The position numbers and the translations under genes are program-made. A stretch of 64,000 nucleotides of DNA from Acidobacteriota bacterium (lineage in GTDB: Bacteria; Acidobacteriota; Blastocatellia; RBC074): NCBI GenBank assembly GCA_016710075.1, contig JADJLO010000001.1, positions 616,285 to 680,284 on the forward strand, read 5' to 3'. Shown here piece by piece: positions 8,991 to 19,681 of the stretch. Below the pieces are notes generated by a model. That model searched no databases and was not told the DNA's origin. It was given only the letters and a program-made list of their open reading frames with translations. Every line of letters starts with the position of its first letter. Position 1 is the stretch's first letter.

Positions 8991-10950
8991 ATGTGTGGAA
9001 TTTGTGGGATTGCAATCCCCCGACAATCAAAGCGGGAGGTAGACAGGGCGCAATTGCTTGTCATGCGCGATGCGTTAGTCCACCGCGGACCGGATGACGC
9101 CGACATCCTGATTGATGGCTCGGTCGGAATTGGACACCGGCGTTTATCGATCGTTGATCTTGGCGGCGGGCGTCAGCCCATGTTTAACGAAGACCATACC
9201 GTGTCGATCGTCTTCAACGGCGAGATATACAACCACAGGGAACTGCGCCCCATGCTGGCAGAGCGCGGCCATATCTATCGCACTTCATCCGACACTGAAA
9301 CGATCATCCATCTTTATGAAGAATTCGGAACGAAGGGGGTTGAGCATCTGCAAGGCATGTTCTCCTTCGCCATATGGGATGCGCCACGGCGCCGGCTGGT
9401 GCTTACCCGTGACCGTCTCGGAATCAAGCCTCTTTACTATGCGGTGAAGGATGACGGCTCACTTTTCTTCGCTTCTGAAATCAAGGCATTCATCGAGTCG
9501 AATGCCATCAAGCCGGAGCTGAACTACAACGCGCTCGCCGATTTTACGACCAATCGTTATACCTCTGGAGAGGAGACACTCTTTCGAGGCGTGATGAGGC
9601 TGTTGCCCGGTCATACTCTGATCTGGAGCGACGGACAGGTTCATATCGAGCGTTACTGGGATGTCAGTTTCTCGAAACCGGCACAGCGGCTGAGCGACCA
9701 GGAATACATCGAGCGTTTCGGCGAGCTTTTCCATGATTGTGTTAAGTCGCATTTGATGTCTGATGTCCCGCTGGGCATGTTCCTTTCCGGAGGGATTGAC
9801 TCGAGTGCTATCGCCGCAGTCATGAGTCGATTGGTAAAGGCCGATCAAAACCTTTTCTGTCGCTTTTGCCGAGAGGGATTCAAACGAACTGGAGTTTGCG
9901 AGGATCGTGGCTCAGGCTTACCGGACGGAGCATCACGAGATAATAGTCAGCCCGGAACAATTCTTTGATCAACTGCCGGATCTCATTTACAAGGAAGACG
10001 AGCCGATTGCCCACCCATCGAGCGTTCCGCTCTATTTCGTTTCAAAACTCGCCGCCCGTCACGTCAAGGTCGTGTTGACCGGGGAGGGGAGCGATGAATT
10101 GATGGCCGGCTACAACAAATATCGCGTGGGCATCTACAACTTGATGCTGGGACGCCACTATGAGCGCCTCACGTCGGCTGGAATCCGAAACCTGGTCAGA
10201 GATAGCATCGATCGTCTTTCAGGCGCTTCACCGCTGCGAAGAATTCTTCGGCGAACATTTTTGCGACTGCCGGCGAACATTCAGGATGCTTACCTCGATA
10301 ATTTTGCAGTCTTCTCGCCGCTCATGCAGCAGCGGTTGTTTACTCCGCAGGCATACGAGCGGATGGAAGACCGTGACCCTTACCGAACTACGATTGAATA
10401 TATCGATCAATCGGATGCAGAAACGATCCTCGACCAGTTGCTTGCCGCCGATTTGAAGACTTATCTGCATGAACTGCTCATGAAGCAGGGTCAGATGAGC
10501 ATGGCCGCTTCTCTCGAGAGTCGCGTCCCGTTTCTCGATCACAAACTTGTTGAGTTTATCAATCATCTGCCGGTAGAGATGAAGCTGCGAGGCTGGACCA
10601 CAAAATATATCCTGAGGCGAGCAATGAAGGACGTTCTGCCTGCTGAGATACTGACCAGGAAGAAGATGGGATTCCCGGTTCCGTTCGGAAGCTGGATTCG
10701 CGGCCAGTTTCGAGGCGTGATTGATGAATATGTCCTCAGCGAGCGAGCCCTGGAGCGCGGTATCTTCAATCGTGAATACGTCAGAGATCTCGTTGGCCGG
10801 CACGCCGCCGGTGAAAACCATGCCGAGAGGTTGTGGATGCTGGTTAATTTTGAGATTTGGCAGCGCCATTTCTTCGATGGAGAACCGTTGCGCACCCGAA
10901 TCGATAGTTCGGTTGTTTCGCAGGCGAGTTTCAGTTCAGCAGGAGTTTGA
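8991..10950 (+). CDS. asnB: Asparagine synthase (glutamine-hydrolysing) family, one frameshift
   Basis: A class II glutamine amidotransferase joined to an asparagine-synthase domain, about 652 residues when mended. The N-terminal nucleophile is exposed as MCGICGIA (Cys2), followed by VHRGPDD, IVFNGEIYNH and SSDTETI, all glutaminase-site motifs. The synthase domain has the PP-loop SGGIDSS and, past the break, GEGSDELMAGY. Frame changes at about 9839-9840, where one extra G in a GG run separates MSRLVK from IKTFSVAF; removing it restores one protein. In EPS loci this family (for example the XrtA-associated amidotransferases) is thought to amidate sugar or uronic carboxyls rather than make asparagine. 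It lies between glycosyltransferases with short gaps, in keeping with that role. Confidence 0.85.
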
Positions 10951-10957
10951 TGAGAAC

Positions 10958-12211
10958 ATGAAAATTCTTTGGGTCAAGGCGGGCAAACTTCTTCCGGTCG
11001 ATACCGGAGGCAAGATTCGGTCTTACAACATTCTCCGACGTCTTGCGGAACGTCACGAAGTGACCTTCCTGTCATATTACGGTGGGCGGCGGGATCCTGA
11101 CTATGAGCGTGAAATCAACGAGCATTTGCCCGGGACAAAGCTGATCTATACAGCCGCACGAGATGAAACAACTTTTGACAAGGGCCTGGAGTACCTGCGG
11201 AATATTCTTTCGCCAGCTCCCTTTGGAGTGACCAAATTCACTTCAGGCGATGTTCAGCGCCTGCTGGCACAATGGCTTAATGATGGCAGTTTTGACGTTG
11301 CAGTCTGCGATTTCCTTGGGCCAACGCAAAACTTTCCTAGAAAGCGGCTCACTCCGGTAGCTCTTTTCCAGCACAATATCGAATCGATATTGTGGCAACG
11401 CCATGCTGAGCACGCAACGAATCCCGTCAAACGCCTCGCCTGGAATATTGAAGCGTTCAAGATGCTCAGATACGAAAGGGAAGCAGTCGGCCGATTCGAT
11501 CATGTGATCGCCGTGTCGGAATATGACCGGCAAATGATGAGTCAGATGAACGATAAGGTGAGCATGAGTGTCGTTCCGACGGGCGTCGATCTGGATCAGT
11601 ACCGTGGCGTGGACAGTCATAGCGCTACAGAACCCGTGATCATGTTTCTCGGATCAATGGACTGGGAGGCGAATGTTGACGGCATGAGGCTATTTCTGTC
11701 GCGACATCTGGCCGATTGTCAAAAAATCGGTACCCGATGCGCGGTTGCGAATGTGGGACGAAACCCTGATTCACGCATACGCCAATTGGCATCTGCCGAT
11801 ATCGAGGTAACCGGCCGGGTTCCCTCCGTCATCGAATATCTGCAGCAAGCCGCAGTATTCATCGTCCCGTTACGTATCGGTGGCGGTACGAGGCTCAAGA
11901 TTTACGAAGCCATGGCCATGCGAAAAGCAGTCGTCTCGACAACGGTTGGCGCCGAAGGCCTGGATGTCGAACACGGGCGTGACATTCTGCTCGCCGATGA
12001 TCCGCAGACATTCGCCGACAGCGTCATCGATCTTCTGACAGACCACCCGAAACGCATGCAGATTGAAGAAGCCGCGGCTGCTCAGGCCGCAAAATACGAC
12101 TGGGCTGTTGTCACGGATCGTTTTGAAGAGGTGCTGAATCAAACGCTTCGCCAACCCGCTACGGCGGACCTGATTGAGCAACCCGCGTTTTCAGGGATAA
12201 CGGAAAGGTGA
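10958..12211 (+). CDS. Glycosyltransferase family 4 (EpsH1/XrtA-associated type)
   Basis: A 417-residue GT-B enzyme. The N-terminus KILWVKAGKLLPVDTGGKIR fits the PEP-CTERM/EpsH1-associated sugar transferases, which have a (P/D)-x-x-G-x-K-IRS loop there. The C-terminal domain shows FLGSMDWEANVDG, then VPLRIGGGTRLKIYEAMAM, where the Glu of YEAMAM is the conserved donor-binding residue. I use the ATG at 10958, seven bases after the asparagine-synthase stop; the open frame reaches further upstream but inside the previous gene. It is the third GT4 of the locus. Acceptor and donor sugar are unknown. Confidence 0.8.
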   Translation: MKILWVKAGKLLPVDTGGKIRSYNILRRLAERHEVTFLSYYGGRRDPDYEREINEHLPGTKLIYTAARDETTFDKGLEYLRNILSPAPFGVTKFTSGDVQRLLAQWLNDGSFDVAVCDFLGPTQNFPRKRLTPVALFQHNIESILWQRHAEHATNPVKRLAWNIEAFKMLRYEREAVGRFDHVIAVSEYDRQMMSQMNDKVSMSVVPTGVDLDQYRGVDSHSATEPVIMFLGSMDWEANVDGMRLFLSRHLADCQKIGTRCAVANVGRNPDSRIRQLASADIEVTGRVPSVIEYLQQAAVFIVPLRIGGGTRLKIYEAMAMRKAVVSTTVGAEGLDVEHGRDILLADDPQTFADSVIDLLTDHPKRMQIEEAAAAQAAKYDWAVVTDRFEEVLNQTLRQPATADLIEQPAFSGITER

Positions 12212-12236
12212 TCGATCTTCGGAAAGACGAAACAGG

Positions 12237-13088
12237 ATGAAGAACGTAACTCAAAAAAAGCGGGTTATTTCATTGATCTACCACGATGTGGTCAGGCGTG
12301 AGGATCATCAGCAGAGCGGTTTCCCGACCGCAGATGCAGCAATCTACAAGCTTGATCCGGATCTGTTCAAACAGCATCTGGCTGCTATTGCAGGCGCAGT
12401 TTCGAGCCGCCCGATTCTTGTTACCGAGCTGGAATCGAATAATGAAGGAAATGAAGGATCGGAGCATCCCTGGATGATCACATTTGATGACGGAGGATCA
12501 AGCTCTCATCACCCGATTGCCGATCTGCTTGAAGCTGCTCAATGGCGCGGCCATTTCTTCATAACGACTGATTATGTCGGCAAGCCGGGTTTCATGACCC
12601 GCGAGCAGATCCGCGACCTTCGTCGTCGAGGTCATATCATAGGCTCTCATTCGTGTTCGCACCCACTGCGGTTTGCCTCCCGTCCGTGGGAAGAGATGAA
12701 GCGTGAATGGAGTGAGAGTGCCAAAGCGCTGTCTGAAATCCTGGAAGAGCCGGTGCTTATGGCTTCCTTACCTGGCGGACAGTACTCGAGAAGGGTTGCT
12801 CAAGCTGCCGCAGCCGCCGGTATCAAGGTTCTCTTTACTTCAGAACCTGTAGTTCGAATCGATAATGTCGATGGCTGCCTCGTGATCGGCCGCTACTCCA
12901 TTCAACGATGGATGCCGCCTGCTGTCGCCGCAGGTCTTGCCTCCGGACTTCCGACGCCTCGCTTCAAGCAATGGGCCTGGTGGGAGATCAAGAAGGCTAC
13001 CAAAGCTGTCGGCGGCGAAACTTATCTCAAATTGAGAGAAATTCTGAGCATTGGGCTCAATCGAAAATCGGTCAGGGGAAAGGCTTAA
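12237..13088 (+). CDS. Polysaccharide deacetylase (NodB/CE4 family)
   Basis: A 283-residue protein with a NodB-like core: the first metal/catalytic motif TFDDGG (about residue 82), the zinc motif GSHSCSHP (H-x4-H type, about residue 140) and a later SLPGGQYS region. The Tyr-His pair in LIYHDVV near the N-terminus is also typical. CE4 enzymes remove N-acetyl groups from amino sugars with a divalent metal. No signal peptide is visible, so it may act on cytoplasmic lipid-linked intermediates, as in XrtA-associated deacetylases. It follows a GT4 gene by 25 nt and precedes a lipoprotein gene. Free amines made here could be the acceptors of the formyl and acyl groups added by downstream enzymes. 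Confidence 0.8.
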   Translation: MKNVTQKKRVISLIYHDVVRREDHQQSGFPTADAAIYKLDPDLFKQHLAAIAGAVSSRPILVTELESNNEGNEGSEHPWMITFDDGGSSSHHPIADLLEAAQWRGHFFITTDYVGKPGFMTREQIRDLRRRGHIIGSHSCSHPLRFASRPWEEMKREWSESAKALSEILEEPVLMASLPGGQYSRRVAQAAAAAGIKVLFTSEPVVRIDNVDGCLVIGRYSIQRWMPPAVAAGLASGLPTPRFKQWAWWEIKKATKAVGGETYLKLREILSIGLNRKSVRGKA

Positions 13089-13115
13089 TAAAGAGTGGCG
13101 ATCAAGTGGACAATA

Positions 13116-14942
13116 ATGAGGAGAAATGCTCTGAGAACGTGGTTATTCTCCATGCTTATCACGGCCGCCGGCTGTCACCTCGTCACTTTCAGGGGGACCT
13201 CTACCTTAACTCAGACTGAAATCGATCTTATGGCCAGGCGCGTATCTCCATCCGTAAACGTCAGTGGAAGCGAGCCTGAACTGCCCCGTGTTTTCATCAA
13301 CACAGATTTTGTGCCTCAAGCGGGTAAGACCATTCCGGTACCTGCGGGAGGGGATCTCCAGGCTGCAATCGACCAGTCAAATCCCGGTGATACAATCACC
13401 CTTCAGGCAGGGGCCACCTACACAGGTAACTTTATGTTACCCGCCAAAACCGGCAACGGCTGGATCGTAATTCGGACTTCAGCTCAGGATAGCACACTGC
13501 CTTCACCCGGCGCCCGCATGACACCTGATTTTGCCGCCGCCCTGCCCAGGATTGTCAGCCCAAACAGCGAACCGGCTCTGACCGCTTCTTCCGGCGCCCA
13601 TCATTTCCGATTGATTGGGCTGGAATTCACAGTGGCCCCCGGCGTAAAGCAAACCTTCAATCTGATCGCGCTTGGCGAGAAACAATCATCTCTCGCCCTC
13701 TTACCGCATGACCTGATCCTTGACCGGCTCTATATTCACGGCAGTCCAGCCACGACCCTTAGACGGGGAGTGCTGCTCAATAGCGCCACCACTGCGATCA
13801 TTGACTCTTACATCTCCGACTGCCATGAAGTCGGGGCTGATTCCCAGGCGATAGGCGGTTGGAATGGCGCCGGCCCTTTCAAGATAGTTAACAATTACCT
13901 TGAGGGCGCTGGCGAGAACTTCATTCTTGGTGGAGCAGATCCGAAAATCGAAAATCTCGTTCCATCGGACATTGAATTCAGGCACAACCACTGCTTCAAA
14001 CCGCTCTCCTGGAGAGTCGGAGATCCGGGCTACGCCGGAACTCCCTGGGGAGTCAAGAATCTGTTTGAGTTGAAGAACGCTCAACGAGTCCTGGTGGACG
14101 GCAATATCTTCGAACACAACTGGACAATGGCGCAGAACGGTTTTGCCATCCTCTTCACGGTGCGCAATCAGGATGGCGATTCTCCCTGGTCAGTTGTTCA
14201 GGACGTGACTTTTTCCAATAACATTGTGCGCCGGACGGCTTCCGCCATCAACATCCTTGGCGACGATGATAACCATACCAGCATGATGACCCGGCGTATC
14301 AAAATATCAAATAACCTTTTTTATGAGATCGATGGGCAGCGCTGGTCAGGCGCCGGGATCGCGTTTCAGATAGTTCGCGGACCGCAGCATATAACTATTG
14401 AAAATAACACCGTCATTCACGCAGGCAATATCATCGCGGTTGATGACAGGCCGAGCAAGGGATTTATCTTCCGCAACAACCTTTTCCCACATAACGAATA
14501 CGGAGTCAAAGGCGACAATCGTGGACCAGGCAACGATACGATCAACACGTACTTTGCCAATTCTCTCTTTAAAAAGAATGTCATAGTCGGAGGAAGAGCC
14601 GAGAATTACCCGGCAGACAATTACTTCCCCCCATCATTCGATAAAGTTTTCTTTGTCGATCTTTCCGGTCGTGACTTTCATCTGGCCTCAACCAGCCCAT
14701 ACAAAAATGCCGGCACCAACGGCAAGGATATCGGCTGCAACTTTGTGCAGCTCGATGCCGCTTTCAAGGGCGGTTCAATGATGACAAAAATCTCGATAGT
14801 CCGCTTTAACGAAGACCGGATCCCGCCATTAATGATCACCCGGAGTTTCAGTGTATTACCGAAACGAATCAATATTCTGACAGGAGGTATTAACTATGAG
14901 TTTAGAGACCAACTCAAGCACGGCACAAGCACGGCAGACTGA
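13116..14942 (+). CDS. Right-handed beta-helix lipoprotein (pectate-lyase-like fold)
   Basis: A predicted surface or periplasmic protein of 608 residues. The N-terminus is a lipoprotein signal: positive MRRNALR, a hydrophobic stretch, then ITAAGC, where Cys21 would be lipidated (the minus-3 Ala is atypical). Residues 60-100 (PAGGDLQAAIDQSNPGDTI) are the usual first rung of pectate-lyase-like beta-helices, and later rungs show repeated N-N-x-(I/V/F) turns such as VDGNIFEHN, FSNNIVRR, ISNNLFYE and IENNTVIH. This fold is common in polysaccharide lyases and C5-epimerases of EPS loci. No catalytic assignment can be made. An in-frame GTG at 13095 is an alternative start. The 3' end overlaps the next gene by 47 bases, which is unusual. 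Confidence 0.7.
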   Translation: MRRNALRTWLFSMLITAAGCHLVTFRGTSTLTQTEIDLMARRVSPSVNVSGSEPELPRVFINTDFVPQAGKTIPVPAGGDLQAAIDQSNPGDTITLQAGATYTGNFMLPAKTGNGWIVIRTSAQDSTLPSPGARMTPDFAAALPRIVSPNSEPALTASSGAHHFRLIGLEFTVAPGVKQTFNLIALGEKQSSLALLPHDLILDRLYIHGSPATTLRRGVLLNSATTAIIDSYISDCHEVGADSQAIGGWNGAGPFKIVNNYLEGAGENFILGGADPKIENLVPSDIEFRHNHCFKPLSWRVGDPGYAGTPWGVKNLFELKNAQRVLVDGNIFEHNWTMAQNGFAILFTVRNQDGDSPWSVVQDVTFSNNIVRRTASAINILGDDDNHTSMMTRRIKISNNLFYEIDGQRWSGAGIAFQIVRGPQHITIENNTVIHAGNIIAVDDRPSKGFIFRNNLFPHNEYGVKGDNRGPGNDTINTYFANSLFKKNVIVGGRAENYPADNYFPPSFDKVFFVDLSGRDFHLASTSPYKNAGTNGKDIGCNFVQLDAAFKGGSMMTKISIVRFNEDRIPPLMITRSFSVLPKRINILTGGINYEFRDQLKHGTSTAD

Positions 14943-15962
14943 AGCTGCCGAATCTTCGATCGAAATATTTTCCACCTGCCCGCAATCAAGTCAGGTTGAT
15001 AAAGCAGCGTATCTGAAGAATGTAATCGACGTGGCGCGTTGGAGCGAGAAATACGGCTGTAAAGGCATCCTTGTCTATACCGATAACTCACTGGTCGATC
15101 CGTGGCTGGTTTCACAGGCGATCATTGAAAATACTGAAACGCTCGGCCCACTGGTCGCTGTTCAGCCGATATACATGCACCCTTATACCGCGGCAAGGAT
15201 GGTAACTACATATGGGTACCTGCACAACCGCCGTATATACCTGAATATGCTGGCCGGGGGATTCAAGAATGATCTGCTGGCGTTAAATGACGATACTCCG
15301 CACGACAAAAGATATGATCGGACAGTGGAATATGTAAAGGTTATCCAGATGCTGCTGGGCCACACCACGGGGGTCAGTTTCAGTGGTGAGTTTTATCAAA
15401 TCGACAAGCTGAGAATGATACCTTCGCTGCCCCCGGAGTTATTCCCCGGCATCCTGATTTCCGGCTCTTCTGAGGCGGGCCTCGCCGCAGCCAAAGCTAT
15501 TGGAGCAACGGCAGTCAAGTACCCGAAGCCCCCTGGTGATTATGAGAATGATCCTCCTGATGAAAACCTCAATTCGGGAGTGCGTGTGGGTATTATCACT
15601 CGCGACAATGAAGACCAGGCATGGAAGATCGCACATGAACGCTTTCCCGAGGACCGTCGCGGTGAGCTTGCTCATCAGATGGCCATGAAAGTGTCGGATT
15701 CAGTCTGGCATAAACAGCTCTCGGAATTGGGTAAAACACCTGAGAACAACCCGTACTGGCTTGTCCCTTTTCAGCATTACAAGACTTTCTGCCCGTATCT
15801 GGTTGGGACCTATTCAAGGGTGGCCACGGAAATAGCCCGTTACATCGCCCTCGGTTTCAAAACCTTCATTCTTGACATCCCGCCGAATGAGGAAGAGCTC
15901 TATCACATCAGTATGGTTTTCAAGATGGCGATCGGGCAATTTAATGTCAAGGAGGCCGCCCG

Positions 15963-15966
<4 letters not shown>
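14896..15966 (+). CDS. LLM-class flavin-dependent monooxygenase (SsuD-like)
   Basis: A 356-residue TIM-barrel enzyme of the luciferase-like family, closest in look to alkanesulfonate monooxygenase: IEIFSTCP near the start, AVQPIYMHPYTAARM (about residue 90), YLNMLAGGF, then ISGSSEAGLAAAKAIGATA, the FMN-phosphate region, and VGIITRDNEDQAW. It has a perfect Shine-Dalgarno (GGAGGT, eight bases before the ATG) and starts inside the previous gene. Its stop overlaps the next gene's start by four bases (ATGA). Coupling to an amino-acid ligase and carrier protein suggests it oxidises a carrier-bound or free amino compound rather than a sulfonate; that part is inference. Reduced FMN would have to come from an unlinked reductase, as none is seen here. 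Confidence 0.75.
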
Positions 15967-17550
<1,584 letters not shown>

Positions 17551-17561
<11 letters not shown>

Positions 17562-18533
17562 GCCTTCAAACATGATCGAGGAGCGGATGCCAAAAAAAGG
17601 CTCCAACCTGCGAGTGTTGCTGGTGGGTGAGGAGTCGGCCGGAATCCAGACTTTGAAAATGCTGGCCAATGGCAATTACCATCTGATTGGAGTCATAAAG
17701 CTTCACCTACTCGAAAAGCGATCGGTGGCCTGACCTTGTGGCAGCACGCAGAAAAGTTTGGTCTTCGTACGTGGCCTGCTGAAATGGTCAAAGACGCTGA
17801 TTTCGCCAGGATTCTCGAGGCAGAGAAAATTGACCTCCTCCTCAATGTTCATTCGTTGTTCGTCATCAAGCCGGAAATCGTCGAAGTCGCCGCTCTGGGC
17901 AGCTTTAACCTCCATCCGGGTCCGTTGCCGCGATATGCCGGGCTGAATGCTCCGAGTTGGGCAATCTATCAGGGCGAATCAGTCCACGGCGTTACTTTAC
18001 ACAGGATGCTTGCCGGGATCGACACCGGTCCTATTGCCTACCAATCGTTATTTGATATCGAAGAGAGTGACACGGGGTTTACGCTCAGTGCGAAGTGCGT
18101 CAGATATGGAATGCAACTGATCAAGCAGTTGCTTGATACGGCAGAATCTGATCCCGGCGCCATTCCGGTAATCGAGCAGGATCTCTCACACCGCAACTAT
18201 TTCCGGAAAGGGACGCCTGATGATGGCTGGCTGAGCTGGTCGCGTCCGGCTCGGGAAATCTTCAACTTCGTGCGGGCAGCGGATTATTCTCCTTTTCCTT
18301 CGCCCTGGATCCACCCAAGATCCAAACTCGGTGATCAGGAGGTTTCTTTCGTGAAAACCTCCCTTACTGGCCAGACGACTGATTCTCCACACGGCACTGT
18401 CGATCGGTCAGAGGCCGGCATCATTCGTGTCGCATGTTCAGATGAATGGCTTGCGATCAAACGTACGATGGTCAATGGACTTTCCGTGAACCCTATGGAA
18501 CTTCTGACGCACGGCGACAGACTCGAGTCCTAG
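17551..18533 (+). CDS. Fmt/ArnA-like formyltransferase, frameshifted
   Basis: A folate-dependent formyltransferase of about 325 residues when mended. The catalytic Asn-x-His is in SFNLHPGPLPRYAG and the Asp in GIDTGPI; this is the N-H-D triad of the family. A C-terminal Fmt_C-like segment (YFRKGTPDDGWLSW...PFPSPW) follows. The frame breaks near 17697-17703: reading ATAAAGCTT with one A and one T fewer gives VISSPTRKAIGGL and joins both parts, so two homopolymer insertions explain it. The start overlaps the ligase stop by 11 bases. With the ligase and the ACP as neighbours it may N-formylate the activated amino acid, as F-domains do in linear gramicidin-type systems, or an amino sugar, as ArnA does. 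Confidence 0.75.
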
Positions 18534-18611
18534 AGTAACAACCAGATAACAGCTTCGCTCACACTTTAGTATTTTTGAGTGCAACAATTATATTAATTGA
18601 GGATTAAGGTT

Positions 18612-18881
18612 ATGGTTAACAACATTGAACTTCAAAATAGCATCATCAGGATTCTTTCCGAAAAGATACACGTTGAGGTGCCCTCAGTCGAAACTGATTT
18701 GATGGAATCAGGCTTGCTCGATTCACTGACTCTCGTGGAATTGATGGCCAGTCTGGAGGAAAAATTCGGTATCAGTATCTCGTTTGACGATATTGAACTG
18801 GATAATTTCCGATCGGTTGACCGTATTGCCGAGTTTGTCGGCAATCAAACAAGCATGAATGAAATTATGGCCACTGCTTGA
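18612..18881 (+). CDS. Acyl carrier protein
   Basis: An 89-residue acidic carrier protein. The 4'-phosphopantetheine attachment site is in ESGLLDSLTLVELM; Ser at about residue 36 of this DSL motif receives the arm. Acidic helices (VETDLMESG, SFDDIELDNF) are typical. The ATG at 18612 has AAGG a few bases upstream; an upstream in-frame TTG is less likely. It stands alone between the formyltransferase and SxtJ, and no ketosynthase or other fatty-acid gene is near. So it is a dedicated carrier, most simply for the product of the stand-alone adenylating ligase at 15963-17561. Confidence 0.9.
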   Translation: MVNNIELQNSIIRILSEKIHVEVPSVETDLMESGLLDSLTLVELMASLEEKFGISISFDDIELDNFRSVDRIAEFVGNQTSMNEIMATA

Positions 18882-18958
18882 CTCCACGGTTGTCAAACTG
18901 ACTCATAATTCTGTGGTCGATTTTCCGTTGATGAGTCATACATGCTATTTATTTATTT

Positions 18959-19393
18959 ATGAGTGAGAACATTGCCATGCAAACCAATCAAAACACTTCC
19001 AGAACTTCTTTTCGGGATGAACGTGAGTTCGGCCTGATCGTTGGATCCATGCTTATCCTGATTGGGAGCTGGTGGCTCTATCACAACAGGTGGAAGACGG
19101 TGGCGACCGGGTTTGTGGGAATCGGCTCGATTTTGGTTGCTCTCGGTTTGTTAATACCAAAAGCGCTGGTTCTCCCGAATCGAGCCTGGATGTCACTTGC
19201 CAGAGGACTGTCCCTGATCACAACCCCTGTTTTTATGGGAATTGTATTCTTCACGTTATTTATGCCGATTGGAGTATTTAAACGACTATTCGGTTGGGAT
19301 CCCTTAAGACGCCGTGCTCCATCCGCATCATCCTACTGGCATCCCTATAACGAAAGACATCGGGACACAAAACATTTCGAAAAGATGTATTAA
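18959..19393 (+). CDS. SxtJ-family membrane protein
   Basis: A 144-residue inner-membrane protein with a charged N-terminal start (RDEREFGLIVG) followed by three or four hydrophobic segments (about residues 28-42, 50-70, 80-105) and a polar, Arg-rich C-tail. The opening REFG and its layout match the SxtJ family, first noticed in saxitoxin clusters and widely found beside carbamoyltransferases in glycan loci. Its molecular role is unknown. Here it is followed by a tiny DUF5989 gene and a carbamoyltransferase, the usual triad, which makes the call firm despite the short sequence. It likely helps membrane recruitment of the carbamoyltransferase; that is inference. Confidence 0.8.
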   Translation: MSENIAMQTNQNTSRTSFRDEREFGLIVGSMLILIGSWWLYHNRWKTVATGFVGIGSILVALGLLIPKALVLPNRAWMSLARGLSLITTPVFMGIVFFTLFMPIGVFKRLFGWDPLRRRAPSASSYWHPYNERHRDTKHFEKMY

Positions 19394-19446
19394 GGAGGCA
19401 TTGAACATGTCAAAACTAAAAGGTAGTCAGCGAACTCTGGCAGTTA

Positions 19447-19566
19447 ATGAGATCAAATAAAAAATACTGGCTTGCGCCGGTGATTATTGTACTGGTGCTG
19501 ATTGGATTTCTTCTGGTTGTTGCCGGCAGCTCAGCTCTGGCGCCATTCATTTACACGCTCTTCTAG
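19447..19566 (+). CDS. DUF5989-family small membrane protein
   Basis: A 39-residue ORF coding for one hydrophobic helix between a basic start (RSNKKYWLAP) and the conserved ending SALAPFIYTLF, which is the signature of DUF5989 proteins that sit between SxtJ and carbamoyltransferase genes. A very strong ribosome site (AAGGAGG, 19392-19398) lies before a different ATG at 19407, in another frame, which codes for only 17 residues and stops at 19460. Family members are usually about 50 residues, so the real gene may start at 19407 with a one-base frameshift near 19440, like others in this window. Otherwise translation could be coupled to the short leader ORF. Confidence 0.75.
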   Translation: MRSNKKYWLAPVIIVLVLIGFLLVVAGSSALAPFIYTLF

Positions 19567-19681
19567 TACGGCAGCAACGAAGCTCGATTGTCAGGCTCAG
19601 TTGCCTCATGACGGACTCTTTATTAAGGAATGCCGGATTAGTGTCCAAATTCTATCCTGCAAAAAAACAAGGTGATCGCTT

